Assembly (NCBI GenBank): GCA_965661765.1
Contig: CBFIFE010000022.1
Location: 1 to 37,682 of the forward strand
DNA: 37,682 nucleotides
Direction of reading: 5' to 3'
Origin: JBMYZL01 sp965661765
GTDB lineage: Bacteria; Bacteroidota; Bacteroidia; Flavobacteriales_D; Sanyastnellaceae
Below, piece after piece: positions 15,595 to 24,853 of this stretch (positions within the stretch are counted from its first letter, which is position 1; each line of letters opens with the position of its first letter). The notes under the pieces are model-generated. The model was not told where the DNA came from. It was given only the letters and a program-made list of their open reading frames with translations, and searched no databases. Position numbers and translations under genes: made by a program.

Positions 15595-16917
15595 ATGATT
15601 CGGAATGTTCTGGTCGCCCGTTGGGCGTGCGCCTTGATTTGCGCAGTTGGGGTCGGCAGACCGGTTTGGGGACAGTCAGTCGAGGATGTGTTGTTCGATT
15701 TGCCTGGGGTGCGATTTGAGCAGCTGACGGCTCTCGAGGGAAGCGATGGATCCTGGGCGCTCCGCATCCAGCAGCCTGTGGATCACAACGCTCCAGATTC
15801 GGCCCATTTTTACCAGCGGGTATACCTCACTCATCGGTCGTTCGAGGCGCCGACAGTGTTGGTCACTGAAGGTTACGAGCGGGGCCGAAATTACGCTTAC
15901 GAGTTGGCCGAGCTCCTGGACGCAAATCAAATTATCGTCGAACACCGCTACTTCGGGCAGAGTGCACCGGACAGTTTGAATTACCGGTTTCTCAATATCC
16001 GCCAAGCCGCAGCCGACCTTCACAGAATCCGTGAAGTGCTTGGGGCCCTGTACCCGGACGATTGGGTGTCTTCAGGCATCAGCAAAGGGGGGCAAACGAC
16101 CATTTATTACCGGTATCTCTATCCGCATGACGTAGACGTGAGCGTCCCATATGTTGCGCCCATCAATCTTTCCCTTGAGGACACCCGGATTTACGAATTT
16201 CTGGACACAGTCGGGACGGATGCTTGCCGGGCAGGCATCGCCCATGTCCAGCGCCGCATCCTGGAAGAATACGATGCGGCCGCCTTGCGTTTGAAGTGGC
16301 ATGCGAAGGGAGAGGGGCTGAATTTCGGTGACTACCTCACTTTCGAGGAGGCTTTTGAGTATTCTGTGCTGGAGTACCCTTTCAGTTTTTGGCAGTGGGG
16401 GGCGGATTGCGGCGACATTCCGTCTGCTGATGCGCCGCTGGATGAAGTTTTGGACCATTTCTTGGAGGTGAGTGGCTTGGCCTTTTTCGCAGACGAATCC
16501 ATGTCGGCTTATGCCTCGCATTACGTGCAGTGTGCCGTCGAATATGGCTACTATTCATACCAAACCGCGCATCTCACCGGCCTTCTGCGCGCCCTTCCTG
16601 AGCAGCCTCACCCTTCTGCGATTTTCGCCCCACGCGACCGCGCTGACATCCCGGCATACGACGGCGGGAAGCTCGCGAAGGATGTGCTGGACTGGCTTGG
16701 CGAAAGCGGCGATCGCTTCATTCACATTCACGGGGCTTGGGACACATGGAACGCCACTGCTTTCCGCCCCGCCCCGAGGCAGTTGAAAAAGCTTGAGGCT
16801 CGAACCTATTTCTTGCCTCAACAGGATCATGGCGGAGCGCGTTTCAAAAACCTGACAACAGCTCAACGAGAAGAGGCGGTTGGATTGATTTTAGATTGGT
16901 TGTCGAAAACACCTTGA
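15595..16917 (+). CDS. Secreted S37-type serine peptidase (tripeptidyl-aminopeptidase-like)
   Basis: 440 residues with a Sec signal peptide (ARWACALICAVGVGRPVWG). Alpha/beta-hydrolase fold peptidase of the PS-10/S37 group, related to S28. Visible elements: VTEGYERGRNYAYELAELL, VEHRYFGQSAP, nucleophile Ser163 in SSGISKGGQTTIYYRYLYP, Asp383 in HGAWDTWNAT and His412 in QQDHGGARF; all three triad residues are present in the expected order. It probably trims short peptides from N-termini in the periplasm or outside the cell, aiding peptide use. There is no T9SS tail. The gene starts 17 bases after the terminator of the previous gene, so its promoter must overlap that region; TAAATTGC at 15583 is only a weak -7 candidate. 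Confidence 0.87.
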   Translation: MIRNVLVARWACALICAVGVGRPVWGQSVEDVLFDLPGVRFEQLTALEGSDGSWALRIQQPVDHNAPDSAHFYQRVYLTHRSFEAPTVLVTEGYERGRNYAYELAELLDANQIIVEHRYFGQSAPDSLNYRFLNIRQAAADLHRIREVLGALYPDDWVSSGISKGGQTTIYYRYLYPHDVDVSVPYVAPINLSLEDTRIYEFLDTVGTDACRAGIAHVQRRILEEYDAAALRLKWHAKGEGLNFGDYLTFEEAFEYSVLEYPFSFWQWGADCGDIPSADAPLDEVLDHFLEVSGLAFFADESMSAYASHYVQCAVEYGYYSYQTAHLTGLLRALPEQPHPSAIFAPRDRADIPAYDGGKLAKDVLDWLGESGDRFIHIHGAWDTWNATAFRPAPRQLKKLEARTYFLPQQDHGGARFKNLTTAQREEAVGLILDWLSKTP

Positions 16918-16949
16918 AGAAAAATCAATTCCGTTAAGTCTGATAACGG
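16918..16949 (-). terminator. Terminator hairpin overlapping the stop of the HTH operon
   Basis: On the minus strand the stem CCGTTA / TAACGG (loop TCAGACT) includes the stop codon of the small HTH gene and is followed by AATTGATTTTTCTT, a usable T-tract. It also ends the 16-base space to the convergent peptidase gene. Confidence 0.45.
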
Positions 16950-17449
16950 TCCTCGATGGCGACTTTGAAGGAATCTGCTGAATCAAGTCCCCATTTTTTG
17001 CGAATGGCCGCTCGTATGTTGTACACATGGGATTTCGTGCAAGACAGTTCGGTGGCAAGCTGATCGACTGATTTGCCATGAAGGGTTGCCAGGGCGACCT
17101 GAGTCTCGACGTTTGTCAAGAGCGCCCATTCGGCATTGCTGGATCGCGTGTTTTCATCAAAGACGCCTGTCAAAATCTCCAATGTCCGAAATTCGATTCG
17201 GGCCATTTCAAGATTAGCGTTTGACTTGAAGTAGGTCCTGAGCGCCGGCCATTGGTTCTTTTGCCCTTGTTCAAAAATGAATTGCGCCAACATCCACATC
17301 AGACCGAGCAGCGCAGTGGCCAAACCAATCCACAACATCCACTCGAGCTCTGCTTCCCTCACAGGCAAGTTTGTCGGCAGCGATTCTTCAAATGGAGGCG
17401 GGGCAACAAGGCCAGACACAAGCTCCTCCAGGTAGTCGTTGCTAGTCAT
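16934..17449 (-). CDS. Membrane-anchored HTH (LuxR/GerE-like) regulator, small
   Basis: 171 residues. One transmembrane helix (about residues 37-60, MLWIGLATALLGLMWMLAQF) is followed by a linker and a C-terminal HTH (about 105-165, with SVDQLATELSCTKSHVYNIR and AAIRKKWGL). The HTH resembles that of the upstream gene (both have SKS/TKSHVYxxR then RKKL/W), so the two look like paralogues in their DNA-binding ends. It has no receiver domain. Its ATG overlaps the upstream stop by 8 bases, giving translational coupling and probably roughly equal amounts. It may bind DNA at the membrane or pair with the larger protein. The target is unknown; the divergent FISUMP gene is the obvious candidate. Confidence 0.72.
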   Translation of the reverse strand: MTSNDYLEELVSGLVAPPPFEESLPTNLPVREAELEWMLWIGLATALLGLMWMLAQFIFEQGQKNQWPALRTYFKSNANLEMARIEFRTLEILTGVFDENTRSSNAEWALLTNVETQVALATLHGKSVDQLATELSCTKSHVYNIRAAIRKKWGLDSADSFKVAIEDRYQT

Positions 17450-18920
17450 GATTGATTTTCTTCATTTTCTCAAGCCAGTCTTCAATTTTCTCACCGTCGA
17501 CCAAATTGAGTTTTCGGCGTACTTCGGTCCGGAGCATGTAAATGCTTTTCGAGGACAATCCAAGGCGCTGTGCGGTTGTTTTGGGCCGTTCCTGAGTAGC
17601 GGCTGCATGGAGAATGTCGACTTCACGGGGAGTCAAATCGGTGGGGAAGGACTTTTTTCGCGTGGTTGGTATGGATTGGCTCAAGGCCAAAACAGCTTGC
17701 CAGCCGAGCGCTTTGGTTTCAGGATTGGTTTGATACAGGGCTTCTCTTGCGATTCGAAGCATCATTTTTGCATCTGTTCGGTTCTTCAGCTGGGCCCTTG
17801 CGCGATGGTGACGCCAGACCCATATGCCGAGCCCTCCGAATGCGACGAGATTCAGCAGCATGAGGATGACCAACGACGGCGTCTCATTTTTTTCGGTACC
17901 TGAAGAATTTGCACTCATCAATTCCAAATTCGGCAGCATCTCGGTAGGCATTGTTCGCAATGTGGACCAGACATCTGCATCGTCGTCGTGTTGTTCTTCA
18001 GCCCATCGTGTGTGCCATGGTTCAATCAAGCACAAGGTGGGACCAAACCGTGCAACGGATCCAGCCGAATCCCTCATCAAGTGGTTGCTGTACATCTCCC
18101 GATGAATCTGAACTGGATACGGATCATTCAACACCCAAGATAGTTGCAAAGCGGCATGGTAATATTCTTGGGCCATTCCAGGAAAGGCATCTTCGAGGCT
18201 CATTCGTCCATAAGTGCGCTGCGCGGAAGTGAAATTGCCCAGTTCCATGGCTGCCAATACTTGGTTGATCAGCACAAGATCCATTCTCATTTGAAATTCC
18301 TTGGCGTCGATGCCTTCTTGGAATTCTTCAATCAAACGTTCTTCGGCGAGCGCTCCCCATTTCAAACATTCCTCGAATTTTCCTTGGATATAGCTTACGT
18401 TGGACAAATTGGAGAGGCTAACTGAAGACAGAACGTCGAGGCCGTGCTTTGTGGATTCGACAAGCCAGAACATGGCGGAATCCAATTCATATGACATGTA
18501 ATACGTCATCCCAATGGATTGTTTCAGACTTGCCAGCTCAGTTGAAGTCTCCGCGGCTTGAAAGGCGCGCAAGAACCAGTCTCGTGCTTCCTTGTATTCC
18601 CCCAGATCGTAGTGCCTCAATGCTTCGGCCCGAAGGATTCGAACGCCTTGAATGGGACACTCGATTGTGTCCAAAACGGGCACTTCCTCGATGGCTGCCC
18701 CATGGGCTTTGTTGTGCGCCTCGAGCAGAATTCCGTACCCAATCAGAATCTTATTGCAGTCGTTCTCCGATTGTCCTTCTTCCCAAATCTCCCTGCCTTT
18801 GGGGATCATCATTGCAGGGTTACTTCCGCTCTGTTCTGACCACTTTTGGATGACTTTATCAACGTCAACATTCGAAGTTGCTAGTTGGAATGCAAGCAGA
18901 CTGATCAGGAGAGATGTCAT
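17442..18920 (-). CDS. TPR-transmembrane-HTH regulator
   Basis: 492 residues. N-terminal hydrophobic signal (SLLISLLAFQLA), then a helical TPR-like sensor region (about 90-300; EALRHYDLGEYKEARDWFLRAFQAAE and NLSNVSYIQGKFEECLKWG-like repeats), a transmembrane helix (about 350-372, LVILMLLNLVAFGGLGIWVW) with basic residues RHHRARAQ on its far side, and a C-terminal LuxR-type HTH (about 425-490; LTPREVDILHAAA, TTAQRLGLSSKSIYMLRTEV). This topology puts the TPRs in the periplasm and the HTH in the cytoplasm, a one-protein route from envelope to DNA. It is transcribed away from the giant FISUMP gene and overlaps the smaller HTH gene by 8 bases. Confidence 0.8.
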   Translation of the reverse strand: MTSLLISLLAFQLATSNVDVDKVIQKWSEQSGSNPAMMIPKGREIWEEGQSENDCNKILIGYGILLEAHNKAHGAAIEEVPVLDTIECPIQGVRILRAEALRHYDLGEYKEARDWFLRAFQAAETSTELASLKQSIGMTYYMSYELDSAMFWLVESTKHGLDVLSSVSLSNLSNVSYIQGKFEECLKWGALAEERLIEEFQEGIDAKEFQMRMDLVLINQVLAAMELGNFTSAQRTYGRMSLEDAFPGMAQEYYHAALQLSWVLNDPYPVQIHREMYSNHLMRDSAGSVARFGPTLCLIEPWHTRWAEEQHDDDADVWSTLRTMPTEMLPNLELMSANSSGTEKNETPSLVILMLLNLVAFGGLGIWVWRHHRARAQLKNRTDAKMMLRIAREALYQTNPETKALGWQAVLALSQSIPTTRKKSFPTDLTPREVDILHAAATQERPKTTAQRLGLSSKSIYMLRTEVRRKLNLVDGEKIEDWLEKMKKINHD

Positions 18921-18941
18921 TTGCCAAATATGGCCCCTGAT

Positions 18942-18966
18942 TATGTGACATCATAATATGTGACAT
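18942..18966. promoter_or_regulatory. Direct repeat TATGTGACAT x2, candidate operator
   Basis: The 10-mer TATGTGACAT occurs at 18942-18951 and 18957-18966, 15 bases start to start, in the 178-base space between the divergent HTH operon and the FISUMP gene. An inverted partial copy (ATGTCAT) sits at the HTH gene start (18914-18920). On the minus strand CATATTTG just before the HTH ATG is a one-mismatch -7 box, which would place the first repeat between -7 and -33. The rest of 18921-19098 shows no other clear signal. Confidence 0.4.
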
Positions 18967-19098
18967 TTCTGCGATGTCTGAGATTGTGAGATGATGTATC
19001 AGGAAACTTTCTGATTTGGGTGAAGTCCATGGGAGTGATCGGCTTTCTCAAACAGTCGTGGGTATCTTTCCACTTCGACAAAAGAATAATCGGAACAA

Positions 19099-22000
19099 AT
19101 GAACGATGTCAAACTACCCATGAAGAGCGGAGTTGGGTTGCTTTTCGCCCTTTTGTTTGTGCTCACACAAAATGGAAGTGCTCAAGTGGATACGCTTTGC
19201 AATTTCACCGGCGAGCAGCATGTTCGTTGTGCAAGCACAGAGTTGATGGAGGCGATTCGGGCTTATGAAGACACGTTGAGTGATTTGACTGGTTCCGAAG
19301 TCCATGACATTTATGTTTTGCGCCGGCAGCAGGGCAATCGGGTTTGGTACGAGTACGATTGTGACTCCTTGGGCATAGCGATTGGAGACTTGGTCGCCCA
19401 AATCGAGGCCGCTCGTGTCCCCGCAGGCTCAGTCGATCCGTGTAACAATTTCCTGAAGGTATCATACTATGGAACGACCATTTCTTGCTTGGGAAGTGCT
19501 ACTGGGGAACGTGACTATTTGGACAATTGTTGGTTTGGGGTGAATCTCCAAACCACGCAATTCGCCAATGGTGATGATATCTCAGAAGCGGCAACGTCGG
19601 TTGATTGGCAGTCTTCGACCGGACCAGCATATGCGTTGTACCGAGACAGCGCTGCTGTGTTGACAGATTTCGGTCTCCACTATAACCCTATGGCTATTTT
19701 GGACAGCCGGAAGTTGTGTCCACCGGGTTGGACCTTGCCGGATTCGAATCAGGTGAACAATTTGCAGACTTGGGCGAGTGAGTTCAACCAGTTGGAAAAT
19801 GCCCAGCGTCGTGGGGTGGATGGCACTTGGGCGGCATTTGAACCCGTGCATCTTGGCGGAGAAGTGTATGAGAATCAACCGACAACACAGTTTTATGCAC
19901 TAGCTTTTTCTGAACATTCGGTCGCGGACTCACTCCCTTATTTCGCAAACAATTCCTCGTTCAATTCTGCGAATCCAGTATCTGGAAGGTATCTCGGAGC
20001 AGAAGAATTGCACGGCGTAAGCGTTCGCTGTCGTCGAATGTCCTCAGGTGAGATTGAGGAGGACCCCGATTACCTCGCATGGGCTGCAACGCCTCATGCG
20101 CAGTCCATGGAATACCCCTCATCCTATTACGCTCAAATGCCTCACGTTCGTTCTTTGTCTCCAGAACAAGCGACCCTTCGTGGCGAAGTCATTTACACTG
20201 GTCCTGGAGCGGTTTCAGCCACAGGCTTCAAGTGGGGCAATGATGCGAGTTTGACGTCTGCAGATTCTGTCACTGCAGAGACGCACAGTTTTCCACCTGG
20301 TGAGTGGGCTGAAAGTTGGAACATAGAGGTGTTAGATAGCATATTTGATCATGAACTATCGGACCTGGTCGTTGGCAATACCTACTTTTATGCTGCCTGG
20401 GCACAGAACAATTTTGGGTATTCCTACGGCGATACAATATCGTTTGTACATGAGCTGCCGCCTTTCAATTGTGGCGTAGAAACCATTTCATTTGATGGCT
20501 ACGATTACCCGACGGTTTCCATCGGCGAGCAATGTTGGTTCCAGGTGGATTTGCGGACGACAACTTATTCGAACGGTGACCCCATTCCCGGCAACTTGAA
20601 CGCGACGGACTGGGAAAACACCACGGAGGGTGCTCAAACGGTTTATGGGGAAGGAGTCGCTTCAGTTGTCAATGGCAGTTCAGATGAGACCTTCAACTTG
20701 AATACGTTTGGGCGATTGTACAACTGGGCAGCGGTCAATGACTCAAGGGGATTGTGTCCCTCCGGATGGCATGTGGCAACTGACAACGAGTGGCAAACCT
20801 TGGAGGTTGAATTGGGCATGGCATCCGCAGATGTTGACGACATTGCTTATCGCGGAGGAGGTGTTGGATCGGCTCTAGCAGCGAGCGGGACAGATTCACC
20901 GTCCTGGGTTGGGACCAATTCTTCTCAGTTTTCTGCCTTGCCGAACGGCGTTCGAGTTGGGGGTGATACTTTTGACGATGGCGGTGATGCTGGGACCTGG
21001 TGGACTTCGACTGCTTACGATGCCTCGAATTCATACGTCAGATTGCTTGCTTGGAATTTGATGGAAACTGTGGGGCGATTCTACATGGATAACATGACTG
21101 GACGAGGGGTGAGATGCATCCTGAATACGCCTGAATCGCCATCAGTTTCAAGCCTTGATGCTGATGACATTGGAGAGACAACGGCCACACTGAATGGCCA
21201 AATTGATTCATCGGGTGATGCAAGCGTTACGGAGCAGGGATTCATTTGGGGTTTGGAGCCCGATCTGTCTGACGGTGCGGATGTGACGGCCACAGTCAAT
21301 GACATGCTGCTGGAGGCAAACTTGACTGGGCTGACCAAGGACACTACCTATTACTTCTCTGCCTATGCCACATCCTCAGCGGGAACGGCTTTCGGAGACA
21401 CTTTGAGCTTTGCAACGCTCCCTGGTTTTGCGTGTGAAGACTTGACACTGCAGAATTGTGGGGCTTTGACCACAACGTATCTCGGGCATCAATACCAATT
21501 GGTGGGCATCGGCACCCAGTGCTGGTTTGCAGAGAATCTTCAGGCTTTGCAATACGTCAACGGTGACCCCATTGTGTCTTCTCAGGTGATTGGAGATTGG
21601 GCGCAAGGTGGAACCACGGTGGGACAAACGGGGATCATGGATACTCTTGGCACAGGCGCTGACACAACAGCAACTTTGGCCCTTCACGGTCGATTGTACA
21701 ATTGGCATGCTGCGGTAGATGAGCGCGGCGTTTGTCCGTCGGGTTGGATTGTCCCGAGCTCCGATGATTGGGATGAATTGTACATGTCTCAAGGACTCGA
21801 ATCATTTGAAACGGGAATTGCGGAGGGGCTTGTGGCTGCGCCGCCTGCTGGAGTTGGGACGAATGCAAGTTGTTTCAACATTTTGATGTCTGGCGTGTTG
21901 GACGGAAACCCCACCGGTGTGGACTTTTTCGGAGAGCGTTGGTACGCTTGGAGCACGGACGCAGTCAATGACATCAATGCCTACTCGCCGTACATTAATT

Positions 22001-24849
22001 CCGGGATCTATGGATCTGCTAGGATCGGGAATTACAAGGAAATGGGATTTTCCATTCGCTGTTTGAAGGCAGATGCGCCAACAGTTTCGACCGATTCGGC
22101 ATCAGGCGAGGCCGCGACGTCAGCAACGCTCATTGGTACAGTCGTGTCTGAGGGAGGACTTCCTGTCGCAGCCACAGGTTTTTTCTGGGGGGAGCAGGCT
22201 GATTTGAGCGATGGGGCTGAGTTGACAGGGAGTGCAACCACGGGCGTTTTCACCGGTTTGCTCAATGGCTTGACCGCTGAAACAACCTATTATTTCTCAG
22301 CGTTTGCCGCCAATCCTGCAGACACCACTTTCGGAGATACATTGAGCTTCACCACGCTGGCGCCACCAACCCTTGTTGAAACCATTGCCGCGACTGGCAT
22401 TACCGAAACAACGGCGGGCATTTCTGGAACTGTATTGGTCGATGAAATCACTGGAGAGGTGTCAGAAGCCGGCTTCGTTTGGGGGGCATCTTCAGACCTG
22501 TCGGATGGCGAGGAGGTGACAGGCACTTACAATTCAGGAGCCATCAGCGCTTCGATTACATCCCTCGATGAGGGAACAAATTATTACTACATTGCTTTCA
22601 TCGACGATGACAACGGCCGAAGCTACGGGGATACAATGGTATTCCGCACCGGGCTGTTTTGTTCCGCTGAAACTCTGGAAGCATGCGGACAAGAGTCGCT
22701 CGTTTATCAGGGGGTGGAGTACAATTTGGTCGGATTGGGTGACCAATGCTGGTTCCGGGACAATTTGCGTTCAGACAATTACACGGATGGTACACCCATT
22801 GCTCGGAACCATTGGCTGGGACAGTTCGACGGTTACGCCGACGAGGGGGTTGTTGCCTATTGGGGAGAGGGATACCCTGAGCTCGATGGCCTGATTGATG
22901 ACAGTGGCGGGGTCGAATGGCATGGCTATTTGTACAACGCCTATGCAGTTCAGCGTCCAGAAGGGTTGTGTCCCGAAGGATGGCACGTCCCGAGTTTGTT
23001 GGATCTGTCCATCATGGAGGACAATCTCCCGACCTATGAAAATTCAGAAGAAACAGATTATTCAACATTGCGCCCAGCACCTTTCGAAGGATCTTGCTTT
23101 CGGCTCAATGGGTGGGGGTATTTTAACCCTGGAGATTATCACTTCAATGACATCTACCAAACAAATGGACCAAATGAACGACTTTTGATGACCTCTGACT
23201 TGACCCCACCTCCCTATGAGGGCATTGTCAAGAGTTACACAGAAGTGGGATCATATATGTGGAAGGATGAGAGGCAACTAGCGGCTCCGATTCGCTGTCT
23301 CAAAGGGGAACAAGCGCCAAAAGAAGTTTTCGCATGTGGACATTCCACCGTGTCGTATGGCGGGTACGATTATGAAACAGTGTTGAACTTCGATGGAAGC
23401 TGCTGGTTCCGAGAGAATTTGCGGACGGCTACCTATTCTAACGGTGACTCTATTCCTGGCAATCTGAATGAAGCGGATTGGCTCGCAACAAATGAAGGTG
23501 CTCAATCTTTTTACGAGGAGGATTCATTGAATCTTAGTACGTATGGGCGTTTGTACAACCACTACGCCATTCGTGACGAGCGCGGCATTTGCCCTTCAGG
23601 GTGGCACGTTTCGTCAAATGCCGATTGGGACAGTTTGATTGCTGTTATCGTTGGAGGCACCGCGACGATTGGTCATGTTCTGAAATCCTTCGATGATTGG
23701 AACGGTAGCGGAGGCTTTGATGGCCTTCCGGCTGGATACCGGGCAGGGATGGAGTCTCTGGGGTATCAGGGACTCGGTTTCATAACCGCTTGGTGGGCAG
23801 ACCAAGAAACGCCCAAGGCTTACCTTGCAGGGGGCGGCATGGAACTGTCTCAACCGGTTTTCGACCCACTGACGAACTTCGGGTATTCGGTGCGATGCGT
23901 CAAGGCGCCAAGTTTGCCTGTCGTTGAGACCCACGTGGCCACGGATGTGACAGCAAGCCAAAGTGAATTGAATGGCTACTTGAACTACATGTCTGGTGAT
24001 GAGGCCATCACGGAAGTGGGCTTTGTCGTCAGTGAGCAAGCAGACCTGAGTGATTCAACGGTCTATTCCTCCTTGAACCCAGGTGAGATATCTGGAGGGG
24101 ATGATGGCGTGGAGAATGCAGGAACCATTTATCACAAAATGCAAAACCTGCCAGCAGGAACAACTTATTACTTCGCAATCTTCGCGGAAAACGCCTTCGG
24201 TCGGGTCTACGGAGACACCCTCTCATTCGAAACCAACTTTACCTGTGGCGTCAATGGTATATCTTATGGTGGTTCCTGGTATTCCACGGTGCAAATCGGA
24301 GATGACTGTTGGATGTCAAGCGAACTCAAAACGACGATTTACCGCGATGGCACGCCCATTCCCGATGGGTTGAGTGCTGCCGAATGGACAGCCACAACAG
24401 AAGGCGCACGGTCATTCTATGCTGAGGATGACCCCACCTCATATGCATACAATCCGTGGGGTCCGCGTTTCTACAATTGGATGGCTGTGAATTCGGGGCA
24501 ATTGTGTCCGAAAGGGTATCGAATGGCCACAGATGAGGATTGGACAGCTTTGGAGTCAGCTGTATCGGGAGATGTGAATTCCCTAATGCAGTTAGGAATA
24601 GGTGATGCGGCCACGAACGCCAGTGGATTCACTGCGATTCCCCTGGGCAGTCGCGATGGAATTTCGGGCGCATTCAGCGGCTACTACCAGCAAGGTTACT
24701 ACTGGACGGCCACCCAAGAGGTAGGCAGCAACCCGTGGTACCGCAAATTCGATTCCGAAGGTCCTGGGTATTTCGAGAATCCAACAATATTGCGCTTGAA
24801 CGACCAAGTCCCCGAGACAGGGATGATGGTCCGTTGTTTGAAAGAGTGA
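19099..24849 (+). CDS. Giant secreted protein with six FISUMP and five Fn3-like modules
   Basis: 1916 residues. Signal peptide GVGLLFALLFVLTQNGSAQ, from ATG 19099 or 19120. FISUMP (Fib_succ_major) modules lie at about residues 115-313 (divergent), 456-676, 778-991, 1188-1405, 1410-1604 and 1716-1916. Most show QCWF or CWF near the front, LYNWxAV / RGxCPSGWH in the middle and a final RCLK. Fn3-like modules lie at about 348-452, 678-776, 993-1090, 1091-1187 and 1606-1715, with TTYYFSAYA and GDTLSF. There is no T9SS tail, lipobox or transmembrane anchor; it ends directly after the last RCLKE. It is probably an extracellular adhesin or glycan-binding protein. Codon use is more AT-rich than in the housekeeping genes. 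Its stop is 4 bases from that of the convergent trmH-like gene. Confidence 0.9.
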   Translation: MNDVKLPMKSGVGLLFALLFVLTQNGSAQVDTLCNFTGEQHVRCASTELMEAIRAYEDTLSDLTGSEVHDIYVLRRQQGNRVWYEYDCDSLGIAIGDLVAQIEAARVPAGSVDPCNNFLKVSYYGTTISCLGSATGERDYLDNCWFGVNLQTTQFANGDDISEAATSVDWQSSTGPAYALYRDSAAVLTDFGLHYNPMAILDSRKLCPPGWTLPDSNQVNNLQTWASEFNQLENAQRRGVDGTWAAFEPVHLGGEVYENQPTTQFYALAFSEHSVADSLPYFANNSSFNSANPVSGRYLGAEELHGVSVRCRRMSSGEIEEDPDYLAWAATPHAQSMEYPSSYYAQMPHVRSLSPEQATLRGEVIYTGPGAVSATGFKWGNDASLTSADSVTAETHSFPPGEWAESWNIEVLDSIFDHELSDLVVGNTYFYAAWAQNNFGYSYGDTISFVHELPPFNCGVETISFDGYDYPTVSIGEQCWFQVDLRTTTYSNGDPIPGNLNATDWENTTEGAQTVYGEGVASVVNGSSDETFNLNTFGRLYNWAAVNDSRGLCPSGWHVATDNEWQTLEVELGMASADVDDIAYRGGGVGSALAASGTDSPSWVGTNSSQFSALPNGVRVGGDTFDDGGDAGTWWTSTAYDASNSYVRLLAWNLMETVGRFYMDNMTGRGVRCILNTPESPSVSSLDADDIGETTATLNGQIDSSGDASVTEQGFIWGLEPDLSDGADVTATVNDMLLEANLTGLTKDTTYYFSAYATSSAGTAFGDTLSFATLPGFACEDLTLQNCGALTTTYLGHQYQLVGIGTQCWFAENLQALQYVNGDPIVSSQVIGDWAQGGTTVGQTGIMDTLGTGADTTATLALHGRLYNWHAAVDERGVCPSGWIVPSSDDWDELYMSQGLESFETGIAEGLVAAPPAGVGTNASCFNILMSGVLDGNPTGVDFFGERWYAWSTDAVNDINAYSPYINSGIYGSARIGNYKEMGFSIRCLKADAPTVSTDSASGEAATSATLIGTVVSEGGLPVAATGFFWGEQADLSDGAELTGSATTGVFTGLLNGLTAETTYYFSAFAANPADTTFGDTLSFTTLAPPTLVETIAATGITETTAGISGTVLVDEITGEVSEAGFVWGASSDLSDGEEVTGTYNSGAISASITSLDEGTNYYYIAFIDDDNGRSYGDTMVFRTGLFCSAETLEACGQESLVYQGVEYNLVGLGDQCWFRDNLRSDNYTDGTPIARNHWLGQFDGYADEGVVAYWGEGYPELDGLIDDSGGVEWHGYLYNAYAVQRPEGLCPEGWHVPSLLDLSIMEDNLPTYENSEETDYSTLRPAPFEGSCFRLNGWGYFNPGDYHFNDIYQTNGPNERLLMTSDLTPPPYEGIVKSYTEVGSYMWKDERQLAAPIRCLKGEQAPKEVFACGHSTVSYGGYDYETVLNFDGSCWFRENLRTATYSNGDSIPGNLNEADWLATNEGAQSFYEEDSLNLSTYGRLYNHYAIRDERGICPSGWHVSSNADWDSLIAVIVGGTATIGHVLKSFDDWNGSGGFDGLPAGYRAGMESLGYQGLGFITAWWADQETPKAYLAGGGMELSQPVFDPLTNFGYSVRCVKAPSLPVVETHVATDVTASQSELNGYLNYMSGDEAITEVGFVVSEQADLSDSTVYSSLNPGEISGGDDGVENAGTIYHKMQNLPAGTTYYFAIFAENAFGRVYGDTLSFETNFTCGVNGISYGGSWYSTVQIGDDCWMSSELKTTIYRDGTPIPDGLSAAEWTATTEGARSFYAEDDPTSYAYNPWGPRFYNWMAVNSGQLCPKGYRMATDEDWTALESAVSGDVNSLMQLGIGDAATNASGFTAIPLGSRDGISGAFSGYYQQGYYWTATQEVGSNPWYRKFDSEGPGYFENPTILRLNDQVPETGMMVRCLKE

Positions 24850-24853
24850 CGAA

